Source: Coriobacteriia bacterium
Lineage (GTDB): Bacteria; Actinomycetota; Coriobacteriia; WRKU01; WQUG01
DNA: 64,000 nt
Assembly: GCA_009778715.1 (NCBI GenBank)
Contig: WRFR01000003.1
Span: 32,875-96,874 of the forward strand
Reading direction: 5' to 3'
Program-made: the position numbers and the translations under genes
Shown here: positions 1 to 8,789 of the stretch, in pieces
Layout: every line of letters begins with the position of its first letter
Numbering within the stretch: the first letter of the stretch is position 1
The notes under the pieces: model-generated
What the model saw: the letters and a program-made list of their open reading frames with translations, nothing else
Told to the model about the DNA's origin: nothing
Databases searched by the model: none

Positions 1-115
1 GAGAGCGCCAGGTCTGGTGCAAAAGCGAGTCCAGGCAACGCTCCAGGGTAGCGCCGTCATTATGAAACGGCACGATCACCGAAACAAGCGCAGGGGTTTC
101 TGCTCGTGAACTCAT
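1..115 (-). CDS. Glycosyltransferase family 2, N-terminal fragment
   Basis: Partial gene cut by the window edge; only the first 38 codons are visible, starting at the ATG at 115. The residues VSVIVPFHNDGATLERCLDSL are the classic opening beta-strand and nucleotide-binding start of a GT-A fold GT2 enzyme. Such enzymes transfer a sugar from a nucleotide-sugar to a growing glycan at the inner face of the membrane. It is the last visible gene of the minus-strand glycan run and follows the methyltransferase by about 20 bases. Acceptor and donor cannot be told from this fragment. Confidence 0.8.
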   Translation of the reverse strand, partial: MSSRAETPALVSVIVPFHNDGATLERCLDSLLHQTWRS

Positions 116-135
116 GATCACCTCAGAGGCCAACC

Positions 136-888
136 TTAGCCCTCTGCCCCATCTGCAAATCCGGTTCCGGTAGTGGCTTCACCAGCAGCGCGCGGCTTTG
201 TGGCGACGCCACATACCAACACCTCAAAGTCATCGATCCGGACGTCCAGCTCGCGCGCTTTCAGCTTATGGGTCGGGATCCCCTCGATGAAGCTGAGAGC
301 GGCCAGGGCGTTGCCGTACGCCTGGATCTCAACGCCTTCAGAGCCAAAGGGCGCCTCCAGTAGTTCTTTCAGACCAAGCGAAGTCAGCCGCCAACGATCC
401 CCCCACCGCTCCATGTCCCAGCGACTGATCTGGGAGATGCCCGGGACCGTACAGAGCAGCACGCCTCCCGGCGCCAGGATCCGATAGATCTCACACAGCG
501 CCGCAGGCATATCAGGGAGGCAGTGCAGAGTCTGTGTCAGGATAATACAGTCGAAACTGTTATCAGGCACTTGGGGACAGTCGCTCAGATCCCCGATGAT
601 CTGCGCCTCACCCGGTGCAGCTTCGTGTGAGAAGATGACGCTTTCAGTGACCTTCGTGCCAAAACTCTCGGTGTAGTCCCGGCCGCCGACCTCCAGTACA
701 CGACCCGTGATGAACTGCGCTCGTGAGGACAAAAACGCCTCCAGGTAGTAGCGATCGACCGGCAGGCCAGCATCGAAACCGAAGTTTGCATTGAAGGGCG
801 CCACCTTCCTGAAACTCCCGAAGCGCACGAACCTCTGGCGCGCCGCAGCGCGTAAGGCTCTAACGATCTGTATTGGCGTATGAGGCAT
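136..888 (-). CDS. Class I SAM-dependent methyltransferase
   Basis: A 250-residue protein with a Rossmann-type methyltransferase core. The SAM-binding strand VLEVGGRDYTE lies near residues 64-74. The acidic loop is around IGDLSD, the post-I motif is DNSFDCIILTQTLHCL, and the motif IV/V region is ILAPGGVLLCTVPG (about 137-150). It sits immediately downstream of the flippase with no gap, in a run of glycan genes, so methyl-capping of a surface polysaccharide sugar is a reasonable guess. Many enzymes of this class act on non-sugar substrates, so the substrate stays unassigned. Confidence 0.8.
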   Translation of the reverse strand: MPHTPIQIVRALRAAARQRFVRFGSFRKVAPFNANFGFDAGLPVDRYYLEAFLSSRAQFITGRVLEVGGRDYTESFGTKVTESVIFSHEAAPGEAQIIGDLSDCPQVPDNSFDCIILTQTLHCLPDMPAALCEIYRILAPGGVLLCTVPGISQISRWDMERWGDRWRLTSLGLKELLEAPFGSEGVEIQAYGNALAALSFIEGIPTHKLKARELDVRIDDFEVLVCGVATKPRAAGEATTGTGFADGAEG

Positions 889-2472
889 CTAATTCTCCTT
901 AGGCCTGCTCACCCAGTGCAAGATCATCTTCCGCTCCGCCTGGTCGGTGAACACCACCCCTATGATAAGCCAAACAATCACCAATATCCCCACGCAGAGA
1001 GCAATCAAGACCCACAATGACGATATCTTCAGCGCCCAGCTTACCAGCAAAAACAGGCCGCAACTGAGCGCTATGGCGCAAAGCCCCGGAGCCACAGCCG
1101 AAAAGAGCCATGACCTGACATCGATACGGGCAATGCGCAGGACCACCCAGATAAAGGAAGCGAACTCACAGAGGGCCGCCACAAAACTCGCCAACGCCAC
1201 ACCGACCAGGCCCCAGGGCCTCACGAGAAGCAAGGACAGGCCCAGGCCAATCAGGCCAGAAGCCATTGCATAGGGCGTCCACTTACTCATCTTATCCATA
1301 CTGACCAGCACCGAATCGCCGATGCTCATAACGGGCCAGAACATCGGTATCGCGAGCAACAGGCGCGCCACGGTCCCAACAGCCGCATACTGAGAGCCGA
1401 CCCAAAGAGTGATGAAGGTCGGCGCACCAATGAAGAGCAACGCGAGAGCGGGGCACAGCAACAGGCTGAGGTAGCGAGAGCCATAGACGAAGGTGTTCTG
1501 AACACGTTTGTGCTGGCCGCGCGCTGTCAGGCCGCTGATATAAGGCAGGATCGTTCCTACCGAAGTGTTGAGCGCCTGGGAAGCAAGAGAGAAAAGCTTG
1601 GAAGGCATCTCATACAGCGAGAGCGCCGCCGCAGAAAGGAACACCCCCAAAACAAGCTTGTCGGATTGCTGCATCACCAAAAAGCTCGTTATCTGTATCA
1701 GGAAGAGCGGAAATCCCAGTCTCAGGAGCTTGCGGACCTCAGGCCGGGGAATGCTTTTGAAAGAAAGCGAGCGCCAGGGCACGGCTCTGAACAGCGCCAG
1801 GAGAAACGCGAGCGCGACGACCACCGACGCCAGGCCGCTCAGGGTCACCAGGACAAGCGGTCCCCGGCCGCTCACAAGGACGACCACGATCGCCAGCGTC
1901 GACCCGATGACGCTGAGAACATTGCAAAGAGCAAGCGTCCCGTAACGCTGGAAGCCCGCGAGGACCTGACGTGCCGGGGCGGTCACGAAGGTGAGCAGCT
2001 GGACGCCAGCCTGGACAAAGAACATCAGGCGGAGCAACTCTGCCTGCACCTGGGTCACCCGGAACAGGGTATGCGTGTTCGCCCCGATCCAAACCAGCAC
2101 CGCCGCACCCACGACCGAAAGCAGCGCGTAGAACTCGAATGCGGCGACCGTCGTACGCGAGAGCGCGCCTTGGTCACCCAGGGCAAGATGGTGCGCCGTC
2201 TCTTTTGTGATGATCGAGGTGACGCCGAAGTCAAACACGGCCAGAGTAGAGACTACGGCGCTGACCAGCAGAAACAGGCCGTAGATCGAGGTGCCGTAAT
2301 GCTTGAGGAACAGGGGGAATGCGATAAACGACACCAAAAGTGATACCACCTGGGCGCCGCCCATGTAGATCGTGTTAAGAATGACGCGCCGCTTGCCGCC
2401 GGCCTGTGGCTCCGCTGCCTCAGCTGGCTCCGCCGCTTCAGCTGTTTCAACAAGGGTCGGCTCAGTCGGCAT
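889..2472 (-). CDS. Polysaccharide flippase, Wzx/MOP superfamily
   Basis: A polytopic membrane protein (527 residues from ATG at 2472) with about 12-14 predicted transmembrane segments after an acidic, alanine-rich N-terminal stretch (repeats of AAEPAEAAEP). The pattern fits the MOP/PST exporter superfamily that flips lipid-linked oligosaccharide across the membrane. I chose the ATG at 2472 because it overlaps the last codons of the upstream glycosyltransferase and an AGGGA sits just before it; a longer in-frame start at 2550 would lie deep inside that gene. With the glycosyltransferases and gmd it forms a co-directional glycan operon. Confidence 0.85.
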   Translation of the reverse strand: MPTEPTLVETAEAAEPAEAAEPQAGGKRRVILNTIYMGGAQVVSLLVSFIAFPLFLKHYGTSIYGLFLLVSAVVSTLAVFDFGVTSIITKETAHHLALGDQGALSRTTVAAFEFYALLSVVGAAVLVWIGANTHTLFRVTQVQAELLRLMFFVQAGVQLLTFVTAPARQVLAGFQRYGTLALCNVLSVIGSTLAIVVVLVSGRGPLVLVTLSGLASVVVALAFLLALFRAVPWRSLSFKSIPRPEVRKLLRLGFPLFLIQITSFLVMQQSDKLVLGVFLSAAALSLYEMPSKLFSLASQALNTSVGTILPYISGLTARGQHKRVQNTFVYGSRYLSLLLCPALALLFIGAPTFITLWVGSQYAAVGTVARLLLAIPMFWPVMSIGDSVLVSMDKMSKWTPYAMASGLIGLGLSLLLVRPWGLVGVALASFVAALCEFASFIWVVLRIARIDVRSWLFSAVAPGLCAIALSCGLFLLVSWALKISSLWVLIALCVGILVIVWLIIGVVFTDQAERKMILHWVSRPKEN

Positions 2473-3664
2473 GATCCCTGCCCAGTTCCTGATAGAGCGC
2501 CGCGTGCGCTTCTGCGCAGCGAGCCCATGAGAATTCCCTGGCCCGCTCATATCCGGCCAGCCGCAGCCTCTCCCGCAACCCGGGGTCTTCCAGCAGATCG
2601 CCTATCGCGCGGGCCATATCATGGGGATCACGCGCGTCACAGTAACAGGCGGCCTCTGACGCGACCTCGTGAAACACTGGGATGTCATTGAGCACACAGG
2701 GCGCGCCACAACTCATGGCCTCAAGTATTGGTAACCCAAAGCCCTCGTAGAGCGAGGGAAACACGAACGCCTGCGCAAAACGATACAGGTTCTCAAGTTG
2801 AGAGTCGGGCGCCTCGCAAAAAACGACCCGCCCGGCAAGGCCGCTGCCCTCCAGAAAGCTCTTCTCATCTCTGGAGAATCCTCCGCCTCCAACACAGACA
2901 AGCTTCAGCGAGGGGTATTCGGCAGCAAGCTCAACAAATGCCTGGGTAAAGCTCTCGAAGTTCTTGTAAGCAAGGCGGCTGCCTACGAATAGGAGATAAT
3001 CGCCCTCGATAAGCGCCGACTCGCTGGAAGCGGTCCGCGCAAAGCCTTCCGGAGAACTCGACGAGAACGATACCCCATGATGGATCACCGAGCATTTACC
3101 TTCGGCCTGCGGATAGAAGCGTATGAGATCGGCGCGCGTGGACTCAGATACGGCGACAATATGATCCGCCCGCCTGATCATCTGTTCTTTCTGCTGCATG
3201 ACCGCCGCACCGGGAAGTTTTCCGCCGAACAACTCATAGATCATGTCGTGGATCGTGACCACGACCGGGTTATCGAACCCCTCCTCAAGCAAAAAAGGGT
3301 CATAGTAGGTCGGATGATAGACAGCGCCAGGATGCTGTGCAAACGTTTTACGCACTGCCCGTTGGTCGAACAGGCTCTCTATCTGCATCAATTTCCCCAC
3401 GCCCCGCTTACGGTAATGCACCGTGAGCGATCTCGTCCTGGCACCCAGCATGTGCCCAAGATATTCATTATTCGCCCAAGGCGCCACCACCAGAGGCTGC
3501 ACTTTTGGATAACTCGCCAGGTTCTTCACGAGCTCTGCGAAGTAACGGGATATCCCTCCCCACTTCTGCATAACGAAAGCCTGGTGATCATAGACCACCG
3601 TCGTGGGCAACCCGGATCGGAGCGCGCCTGGGGCATCGCACCCTACGCCTTGCCCCGAAGTCAC
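2462..3664 (-). CDS. Glycosyltransferase, GT4 type (GT-B fold)
   Basis: A 400-residue GT-B enzyme. The N-terminal half carries [16 protein letters not shown] (acceptor-side glycine loop), followed by HPTYYDPF and the VTIHDMIYE segment typical of GT4 mannosyl/glucosyltransferases. The C-terminal half has the donor-binding EX7E motif in [15 protein letters not shown] (about residues 303-317). Translation starts at a GTG whose bases overlap the gmd stop codon (GTGA), with GGGAG upstream, so it should be translationally coupled to gmd. The pairing suggests a GDP-mannose-derived donor, by inference only. Confidence 0.85.
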   Translation of the reverse strand: MTSGQGVGCDAPGALRSGLPTTVVYDHQAFVMQKWGGISRYFAELVKNLASYPKVQPLVVAPWANNEYLGHMLGARTRSLTVHYRKRGVGKLMQIESLFDQRAVRKTFAQHPGAVYHPTYYDPFLLEEGFDNPVVVTIHDMIYELFGGKLPGAAVMQQKEQMIRRADHIVAVSESTRADLIRFYPQAEGKCSVIHHGVSFSSSSPEGFARTASSESALIEGDYLLFVGSRLAYKNFESFTQAFVELAAEYPSLKLVCVGGGGFSRDEKSFLEGSGLAGRVVFCEAPDSQLENLYRFAQAFVFPSLYEGFGLPILEAMSCGAPCVLNDIPVFHEVASEAACYCDARDPHDMARAIGDLLEDPGLRERLRLAGYERAREFSWARCAEAHAALYQELGRDHAD

Positions 3665-4716
3665 TGCTCTCCCACAGCTTCGGCCAGATCAGCGTCGACC
3701 ATCATCTGGCAGAGCTCAGCCAACGTGACCTGTGGCTCCCAGCCGAGCTTCTCGCGTGCTTTGGCAGCATCGCCGCAGAGCGCTTCGACCTCGGTCGGGC
3801 GGAAGTAACGCTCGTCGACGGCGACCAGTACGCGTCCGGTCCCCGCTTCGATGCCGACCTCGCCCAGTCCGCTACCCTCGAAGCACAGCTCGATGCCAGC
3901 CGCCGCAAAGGCTTCCCGGCAGAACTCGCGTACCGTTTCTGAGCGTCCGGTCGCTACCACGTAGTCATCCGGTATGTCCTGCTGTAACATCAGCCACATG
4001 AGTTCGACGTACTCGCCCGCAAAACCCCAGTCGCGTCGGGCGTCCAGGTTGCCAAGGAATAGCTTGTCCTGCAGGCCGGACTTGATGCGGGCAGCCGCAC
4101 GCGTGATCTTGCGCGTCGCGAAAGTCTCTCCACGCAGAGGGGACTCGTGATTGAAAAGAATGCCGTTACAGGCATAGATACCGTAGGCCTCACGATAGTT
4201 GATCGTGATCCAGTAAGCATAGAGCTTGGCCACAGCATAGGGGCTGCGGGGCCGCAAGGGCGTGAGCTCTGACTGGGGGCATTCGGCCGCATCCCCGAAG
4301 AGCTCGCTCGTCGAGGCTTGATAGAAGCGGCAACTCTTCTGGAGCCCGCAGATCCGGATCGCCTCGAGCAGCCTCAGAGTGCCAAGCGCATCGACCTGCG
4401 CCGTATATTCAGGCGTCTCGAAACTCACCTGTACGTGAGACTGCGCACCCAGGTTGTAGAGCTCGTCCGGCTTGATCTCCTGTATCAGGCGTATCAGGTT
4501 GCTCGCATCGGTCAGATCGCCATAATGAAGAAAGAATCGAGCTTCAGGATCATGCGGATCCTGATAGAGATGGTCGATACGTGCCGTGTTGAAACTGGAA
4601 CTGCGGCGCTTGATGCCGTGGACCACGTAGCCTTTATCAAGCAGAAACTCCGCAAGATATGCGCCGTCCTGACCGGTGATCCCCGTGATGAGCGCGACTT
4701 TCTCTGCTCGTGACAT
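3661..4716 (-). CDS. gmd: GDP-mannose 4,6-dehydratase
   Basis: Converts GDP-D-mannose to GDP-4-keto-6-deoxy-D-mannose, precursor of GDP-rhamnose, GDP-fucose or related sugars. An extended SDR fold is visible: NADP loop [12 protein letters not shown] (residues 10-21), the GMD signature [18 protein letters not shown], the catalytic YxxxK in [12 protein letters not shown], and [18 protein letters not shown]. The 351-residue length is standard. The ATG at 4716 is preferred over a GTG two codons upstream because AGGGAG is correctly spaced from it. No GDP-fucose synthase or RMD reductase lies in the window, so the final sugar is unknown. Head of a minus-strand glycan operon. Confidence 0.95.
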   Translation of the reverse strand: MSRAEKVALITGITGQDGAYLAEFLLDKGYVVHGIKRRSSSFNTARIDHLYQDPHDPEARFFLHYGDLTDASNLIRLIQEIKPDELYNLGAQSHVQVSFETPEYTAQVDALGTLRLLEAIRICGLQKSCRFYQASTSELFGDAAECPQSELTPLRPRSPYAVAKLYAYWITINYREAYGIYACNGILFNHESPLRGETFATRKITRAAARIKSGLQDKLFLGNLDARRDWGFAGEYVELMWLMLQQDIPDDYVVATGRSETVREFCREAFAAAGIELCFEGSGLGEVGIEAGTGRVLVAVDERYFRPTEVEALCGDAAKAREKLGWEPQVTLAELCQMMVDADLAEAVGEQ

Positions 4717-4767
4717 GGCCACTCCCTTTCTTTACAAAAGTCAGTATAGCTGAACAAGCGACTTGGA

Positions 4768-4783
4768 TATAAGATAGTAACCA
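4768..4783 (+). promoter_or_regulatory. Candidate promoter, possibly leaderless start
   Basis: TATAAG at 4768-4773 is a good -10 match, and only nine bases separate it from the ATG at 4783, so the transcript would begin at or next to the start codon. No Shine-Dalgarno sequence precedes this ATG. The divergent gmd promoter must lie in the same 60-base gap. Seen directly: hexamer and spacing. Leaderless translation is inferred. Confidence 0.4.
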
Positions 4784-5826
4784 TGATGAGTATCGTCGGT
4801 TTCACCCCGCTCTGTTCCATCGTTGTACCTCTTTACAACAAGGAACAAGCCATTCGAGGATGCCTGGATTCGATCCGGGCACAGACAGTCTCTTCGGTGG
4901 AGATACTGGTAGTCGACGACGGCTCGACCGATGGGAGCGTCGCCATCGTTGAAGAGATCGCGCGCGAAGATGACCGGGTAGTCCTTATGCGTGAACCCAA
5001 CCGGGGACCCGCTGCTTCACGTAACATCGGCCTGGGAACTGCCCTTGGCCCGTACGTCTGCTTCCTGGACGCTGACGATAAGCTTGACCCCGTCTTTCTT
5101 GAACAGCTCATCGCGCTCATGAAACGCGAGCATACCGACGTTGCCCGCAGCTCCCAGCTCTTCGTTGAAATCGCTGAAGATGGGACTCCGATAAGCCAGC
5201 AAGTCCGCAGCGTAACCGACCGTGCCCACAGCGTCCCGGGAAGCCAACTCTACCATCGCCTGTTCGCTGACCTTGAGGCGCCGCTCATGCCCGCTCACTC
5301 AGCCCTGTATAAGCGCGATTTTCTCGTGCGCCGCAAACTGAGCTTCAACGAGGAGCTTCGCCATCTCGAAGACGTATTATTCGTCGTCTGCCTCTACGCC
5401 TGTGATTCGCGCGTGGCCCTCTCAGACCAACCGCTCTATGTCTACCAGCACCAGGCTGCGAGCGCGCTGTCCGAAGATCGGGGCGGATTGGTCGCCGCAC
5501 TGCCGCCGTTTTCAGCCTCCCTGGAGACTCTGGAGAGCAGCAACCCGATCGCTGCCAGCGAACGCCAGTTGCGTCTGCGTTACTGCGCGATCGTGGCCCT
5601 GACCGCGCTGACAAGCCCGGTCCCTAAGAACGATCCGTATATCTTCCGGGATTTTCTGCGCTCAAAGACCGTCGTAAAACTTATCAACGACCTGCACTCC
5701 CGGGATCTGCCCAACTCACTTCTGACAGCACGCGCATTGGCGCGCCTTGACTATCCCAATCTGCTCAACACCTACTGTTCCGGGCTTGCGCGCGCCCGGA
5801 GTATCCGCAAGTTCTGGCGAAGCTAA
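4783..5826 (+). CDS. Glycosyltransferase family 2
   Basis: A 347-residue GT2 enzyme, divergent from gmd. The N-terminal GT-A domain shows SIVVPLYNKEQAIRGCLDSI, the nucleotide-binding VDDGSTDGS (44-52), RGPAASRN, and the DXD-type metal site FLDADDK (94-100). The remaining 200 residues form an alpha-helical acceptor part with LRHLEDVLFV, as in sugar transferases of capsule and teichoic-type polymers. No transmembrane segment is evident. It is the only plus-strand gene of the left glycan region and has its own short promoter without a ribosome site. Donor and acceptor are unknown. Confidence 0.85.
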   Translation: MMSIVGFTPLCSIVVPLYNKEQAIRGCLDSIRAQTVSSVEILVVDDGSTDGSVAIVEEIAREDDRVVLMREPNRGPAASRNIGLGTALGPYVCFLDADDKLDPVFLEQLIALMKREHTDVARSSQLFVEIAEDGTPISQQVRSVTDRAHSVPGSQLYHRLFADLEAPLMPAHSALYKRDFLVRRKLSFNEELRHLEDVLFVVCLYACDSRVALSDQPLYVYQHQAASALSEDRGGLVAALPPFSASLETLESSNPIAASERQLRLRYCAIVALTALTSPVPKNDPYIFRDFLRSKTVVKLINDLHSRDLPNSLLTARALARLDYPNLLNTYCSGLARARSIRKFWRS

Positions 5827-5844
5827 ACTACGCTTACTCGATTA

Positions 5845-5945
5845 AGAAATCAGAGAGGGCGTGAATGCGAGTTCCGCAGCCGCCTTTTCCCGCATTAGCA
5901 AGGTGGCGAGGACTGTTTGAGCAGGCACACCCTACTCTGATTTCT
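5845..5945. other. Intergenic structured-RNA candidate
   Basis: Perfect 11-base inverted arms, AGAAATCAGAG at 5845-5855 and CTCTGATTTCT at 5935-5945, close a 79-base interior. They can be extended by GGG/CCC across a small bulge. Inside, AATGCG at 5864-5869 pairs with CGCATT, and GCCGCC can pair with GGTGGC nearby. That layout suggests a multi-branched RNA in the 271-base gap between the GT2 gene and the VaFE surface-protein gene. There is no T-run, so it is not a simple terminator. I do not recognise it as a known riboswitch class. Confidence 0.35.
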
Positions 5946-6097
5946 TTGCCCAGACACCGCCTGAACGCGTCAAAATTGTGAAGATTTCTCCATAAGTCCT
6001 GTTTTATGCATTTTTCAACCCGATTGGTAAGGAACGGGTAAGGGACGCCTGCTATGGTGACAGCAAAACACGGCCCCCGAATGAAAGGAAAAGGCAT

Positions 6098-8737
6098 ATG
6101 AACGCGTCTCTAGTCCCACTCCGCCGGCGGCACTTTACCGCATGGTTCCTGATCATCATGATGGTGGTGATGTTGCTCTCACCCCTTACTCCCCGAACCG
6201 CCGCTGCGCTCATTCCGCCGGGTAGCGACGGAACCAACCGCAATCAAGGGAACCCCTATACGAACGGTGACCTGTTCAAAAGCACCGGATCATACTGGAT
6301 TTTGAATATCAATACGATCCAAATAAACGTTGTCGACGACATTGGGTATCGGCCCGCGCCTGCCTGGGATCTCCCGATTGACCTGATGAACTCCTTTGAC
6401 CCAACACCTACCGCCCCGTTTGAATGGGGGCTCAGCGATTTCCATTATCGGATCGAGAACACCAGCTCCTATAATCCGCGGGGAATCAATTTTGTGTTAC
6501 CTGACGTCCTCCACTGTGTACAACATGATAACGAGACCACGGCGGAAGGCGTCGGACGCTACGGCGCGCTCTATCTTGTCAACATGACCGAGAGCCAGGG
6601 CGTCTACACCGGGCAGTTCCTTTTTTGGGTGCGCAGCTTTGAACCTCACGACCAGGCGACGGCAGGCGTAAACCTGATCACCATCACCTGGGAAGATGAT
6701 GGCCATCTCGATCTTCAAAAACAGTCAGCCAACCCTGCGCTCTCGAACAACAATGCGTGCTACAAGCTAGGCGGCGCTGTCTATTCGGTGTACTCAGACT
6801 CAGCAACCACCCAGAAAGTTGCCGCCCTGACCACTGACGCGAACGGCTACGCCAAAACTACCACCGGCCTGCGTCCTGGATCCTACTGGGTGCGCGAAAC
6901 AACACCTGCTCCTGGGTATGCGCTTGACACGACAGCCTATGCGACCACCGTTAAACCGGGTGAAACGGTGCGGGTGAACAGCGCGAGCGGTGGTATTGTC
7001 AAAGATAAGCCGCAGAATAACCCCGCCAAGATTTTCATTGGCAAAGTCGATGCCGAAACGACCAGGAACCTGCCCCTGGGCAGCGCCTCACTTGCGGGAG
7101 CGCAGTTTGAGGTCAAATACTACGACGGCTACTATACGGCAGCGAACCTTCCGGCTGCCCCCCTGCGAACCTGGATCGTCGAGACGGGAAAAGATGGGGC
7201 TGCGACCCTGAGCAAGGATTCCATCGTGGGCGGAGATGTGCCCTACACCTCTTCGACCGGAGCTGTGACCCTGCCCCTGGGCACCATAAGCATCCAGGAG
7301 ATCAAAGCGCCAGATGGCTATCTCCTGGGTAAACGCCCTCTCTTCATCCGCCAGATCACTTCTGACGCAACGGTCGAATCAGTAAACACCTACAATGCCC
7401 CGGCTGCTCCCGAACAGGTAAAACGCGGCGACCTCCAGCTTCTCAAGGCGGCTGCCGTCAGCTATAAGCGCATGGCGCAGGTACCGTTTTCGATAACGTC
7501 TGCCACTACCGGTGAAAGCCACACGATCGTGACCGACGCCAACGGTCACGCTTCAACCAGCAACTCCTGGAACCCCCATAGCCGCAGTACCAACGCAGGT
7601 AAAACCGACGAAGATGGCGTGTGGTTCGGCATCGATCATGATGGCAACACCGCCCCGGTTAACGATGCGCTTGGCGCTCTTCCTTATGACACCTACCATA
7701 TCGAAGAGCTGCCTTGCGCTGCAAACGAAGGCTACCAGCTGATCGCGCCATTCGATGTAACGATCAGCCGCGACACCTACGAAGTGGATCTGGGGACCCT
7801 GACCAACATCGCTCCGGCGATCCCTGAGATCGGCACCCAGGCGATCGACGCTGACAGCAAGACCCAGAACATGATCGCGGGGAAAGATGCCACGGTGATA
7901 GATACCGTCAGTTACAAAAATCTTGAAGTCGGGCGGGAGTACCGCATCACAGGCGCCCTGATCAACCAATCGACCGAGTCAACTTTGACCGTCAGCGGGC
8001 GCCCAGTCACAGCGCAGGCGACCTTTAGCCCTGCGGCGCCCGAAGGTACCGTCAAAGTCACGTTCAAGTTTGATGCTTCTGCTTTCGATGACACCCGTAT
8101 CGTGATCTTCGAGTCATTGTCCCTTGGGGGAAAGACTGTCGCGACCCATGCCGAACTCAGCAATGGCTCCCAGACCATACGGATCGCCTCACCCCTGATC
8201 CGCACAACCGCGACCAAGCAGGACAGTGATGCAAAGGTCGTCTCTGCTGATAAGCTCGCGGGCATCACCGACACAGTGTTATATAGCGAACTCATTGCGG
8301 AAAGAACCTATGAGATCCACGGAGTCCTGATGGACAAGCACACGGGCATGCCGGTGATCTCTGGTGGCAAAGAAGTCAGCGCCAGCAAAACATTTATCGC
8401 TGATGCGACCTCTGGCACGGTCACCCTTGACTTCAGTTTTGACGGCCGCGCACTGGGCGGCCATGACGTAGTGGCCTTTGAGACGGTCAAGTACAAGAAA
8501 ACTGAGATCGCTGTCCATGCTGATATCAATAACGAAGGACAAACGGTCAGGGTTCTGGCGCCACTGGCGGCGCCGACACCGACGCCAACGCCGACACCCG
8601 CCGTTTCAAAGCCGAAGTTATCTTCTGTGCCGTCGACCGGTGAGGCAACACATCCGCTCATCGCGCTGGCAGCCCTGCTTGGCCTGTCTGGTGTGATCCT
8701 GGCAGGAGCCCTGTTCCGTAAGAAGCGAGTAGCCTAA
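6098..8737 (+). CDS. VaFE-repeat/Cna-B surface-anchored protein, VPSTG sorting signal
   Basis: A secreted wall-anchored protein of 879 residues. A basic N-terminus plus hydrophobic WFLIIMMVVMLLSPL forms the signal peptide, cut after RTAAA. Several Cna-B/SpaA prealbumin-like modules follow (for example LGGAVYSVYSD...TGLRPGSYWVRETTPAPGYAL, and AQFEVKYYDG...ISIQEIKAPDGYLLG). Two VaFE modules come next (DTRIVIFESLSLGGKTVATH and DVVAFETVKYKKTEIAVHA). A TPTPTPTP spacer leads to VPSTG, a hydrophobic segment and a KKR tail, an LPXTG-class signal with V in place of L. The start has AAAGGAAAAGG upstream. Probably an adhesin or pilin-like protein; no sortase gene is in the window. Confidence 0.9.
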   Translation: MNASLVPLRRRHFTAWFLIIMMVVMLLSPLTPRTAAALIPPGSDGTNRNQGNPYTNGDLFKSTGSYWILNINTIQINVVDDIGYRPAPAWDLPIDLMNSFDPTPTAPFEWGLSDFHYRIENTSSYNPRGINFVLPDVLHCVQHDNETTAEGVGRYGALYLVNMTESQGVYTGQFLFWVRSFEPHDQATAGVNLITITWEDDGHLDLQKQSANPALSNNNACYKLGGAVYSVYSDSATTQKVAALTTDANGYAKTTTGLRPGSYWVRETTPAPGYALDTTAYATTVKPGETVRVNSASGGIVKDKPQNNPAKIFIGKVDAETTRNLPLGSASLAGAQFEVKYYDGYYTAANLPAAPLRTWIVETGKDGAATLSKDSIVGGDVPYTSSTGAVTLPLGTISIQEIKAPDGYLLGKRPLFIRQITSDATVESVNTYNAPAAPEQVKRGDLQLLKAAAVSYKRMAQVPFSITSATTGESHTIVTDANGHASTSNSWNPHSRSTNAGKTDEDGVWFGIDHDGNTAPVNDALGALPYDTYHIEELPCAANEGYQLIAPFDVTISRDTYEVDLGTLTNIAPAIPEIGTQAIDADSKTQNMIAGKDATVIDTVSYKNLEVGREYRITGALINQSTESTLTVSGRPVTAQATFSPAAPEGTVKVTFKFDASAFDDTRIVIFESLSLGGKTVATHAELSNGSQTIRIASPLIRTTATKQDSDAKVVSADKLAGITDTVLYSELIAERTYEIHGVLMDKHTGMPVISGGKEVSASKTFIADATSGTVTLDFSFDGRALGGHDVVAFETVKYKKTEIAVHADINNEGQTVRVLAPLAAPTPTPTPTPAVSKPKLSSVPSTGEATHPLIALAALLGLSGVILAGALFRKKRVA

Positions 8738-8789
8738 ATTTTGGAACTCCTGCGGGAACGACGCCAGGCGGCAAATAGACCCGAAGAAA

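Noticed and set aside
1510..2343. A 277-codon plus-strand open frame
   Set aside because: Antisense to the flippase; composition is arginine/glutamine-rich artefact typical of reverse frames of membrane proteins.
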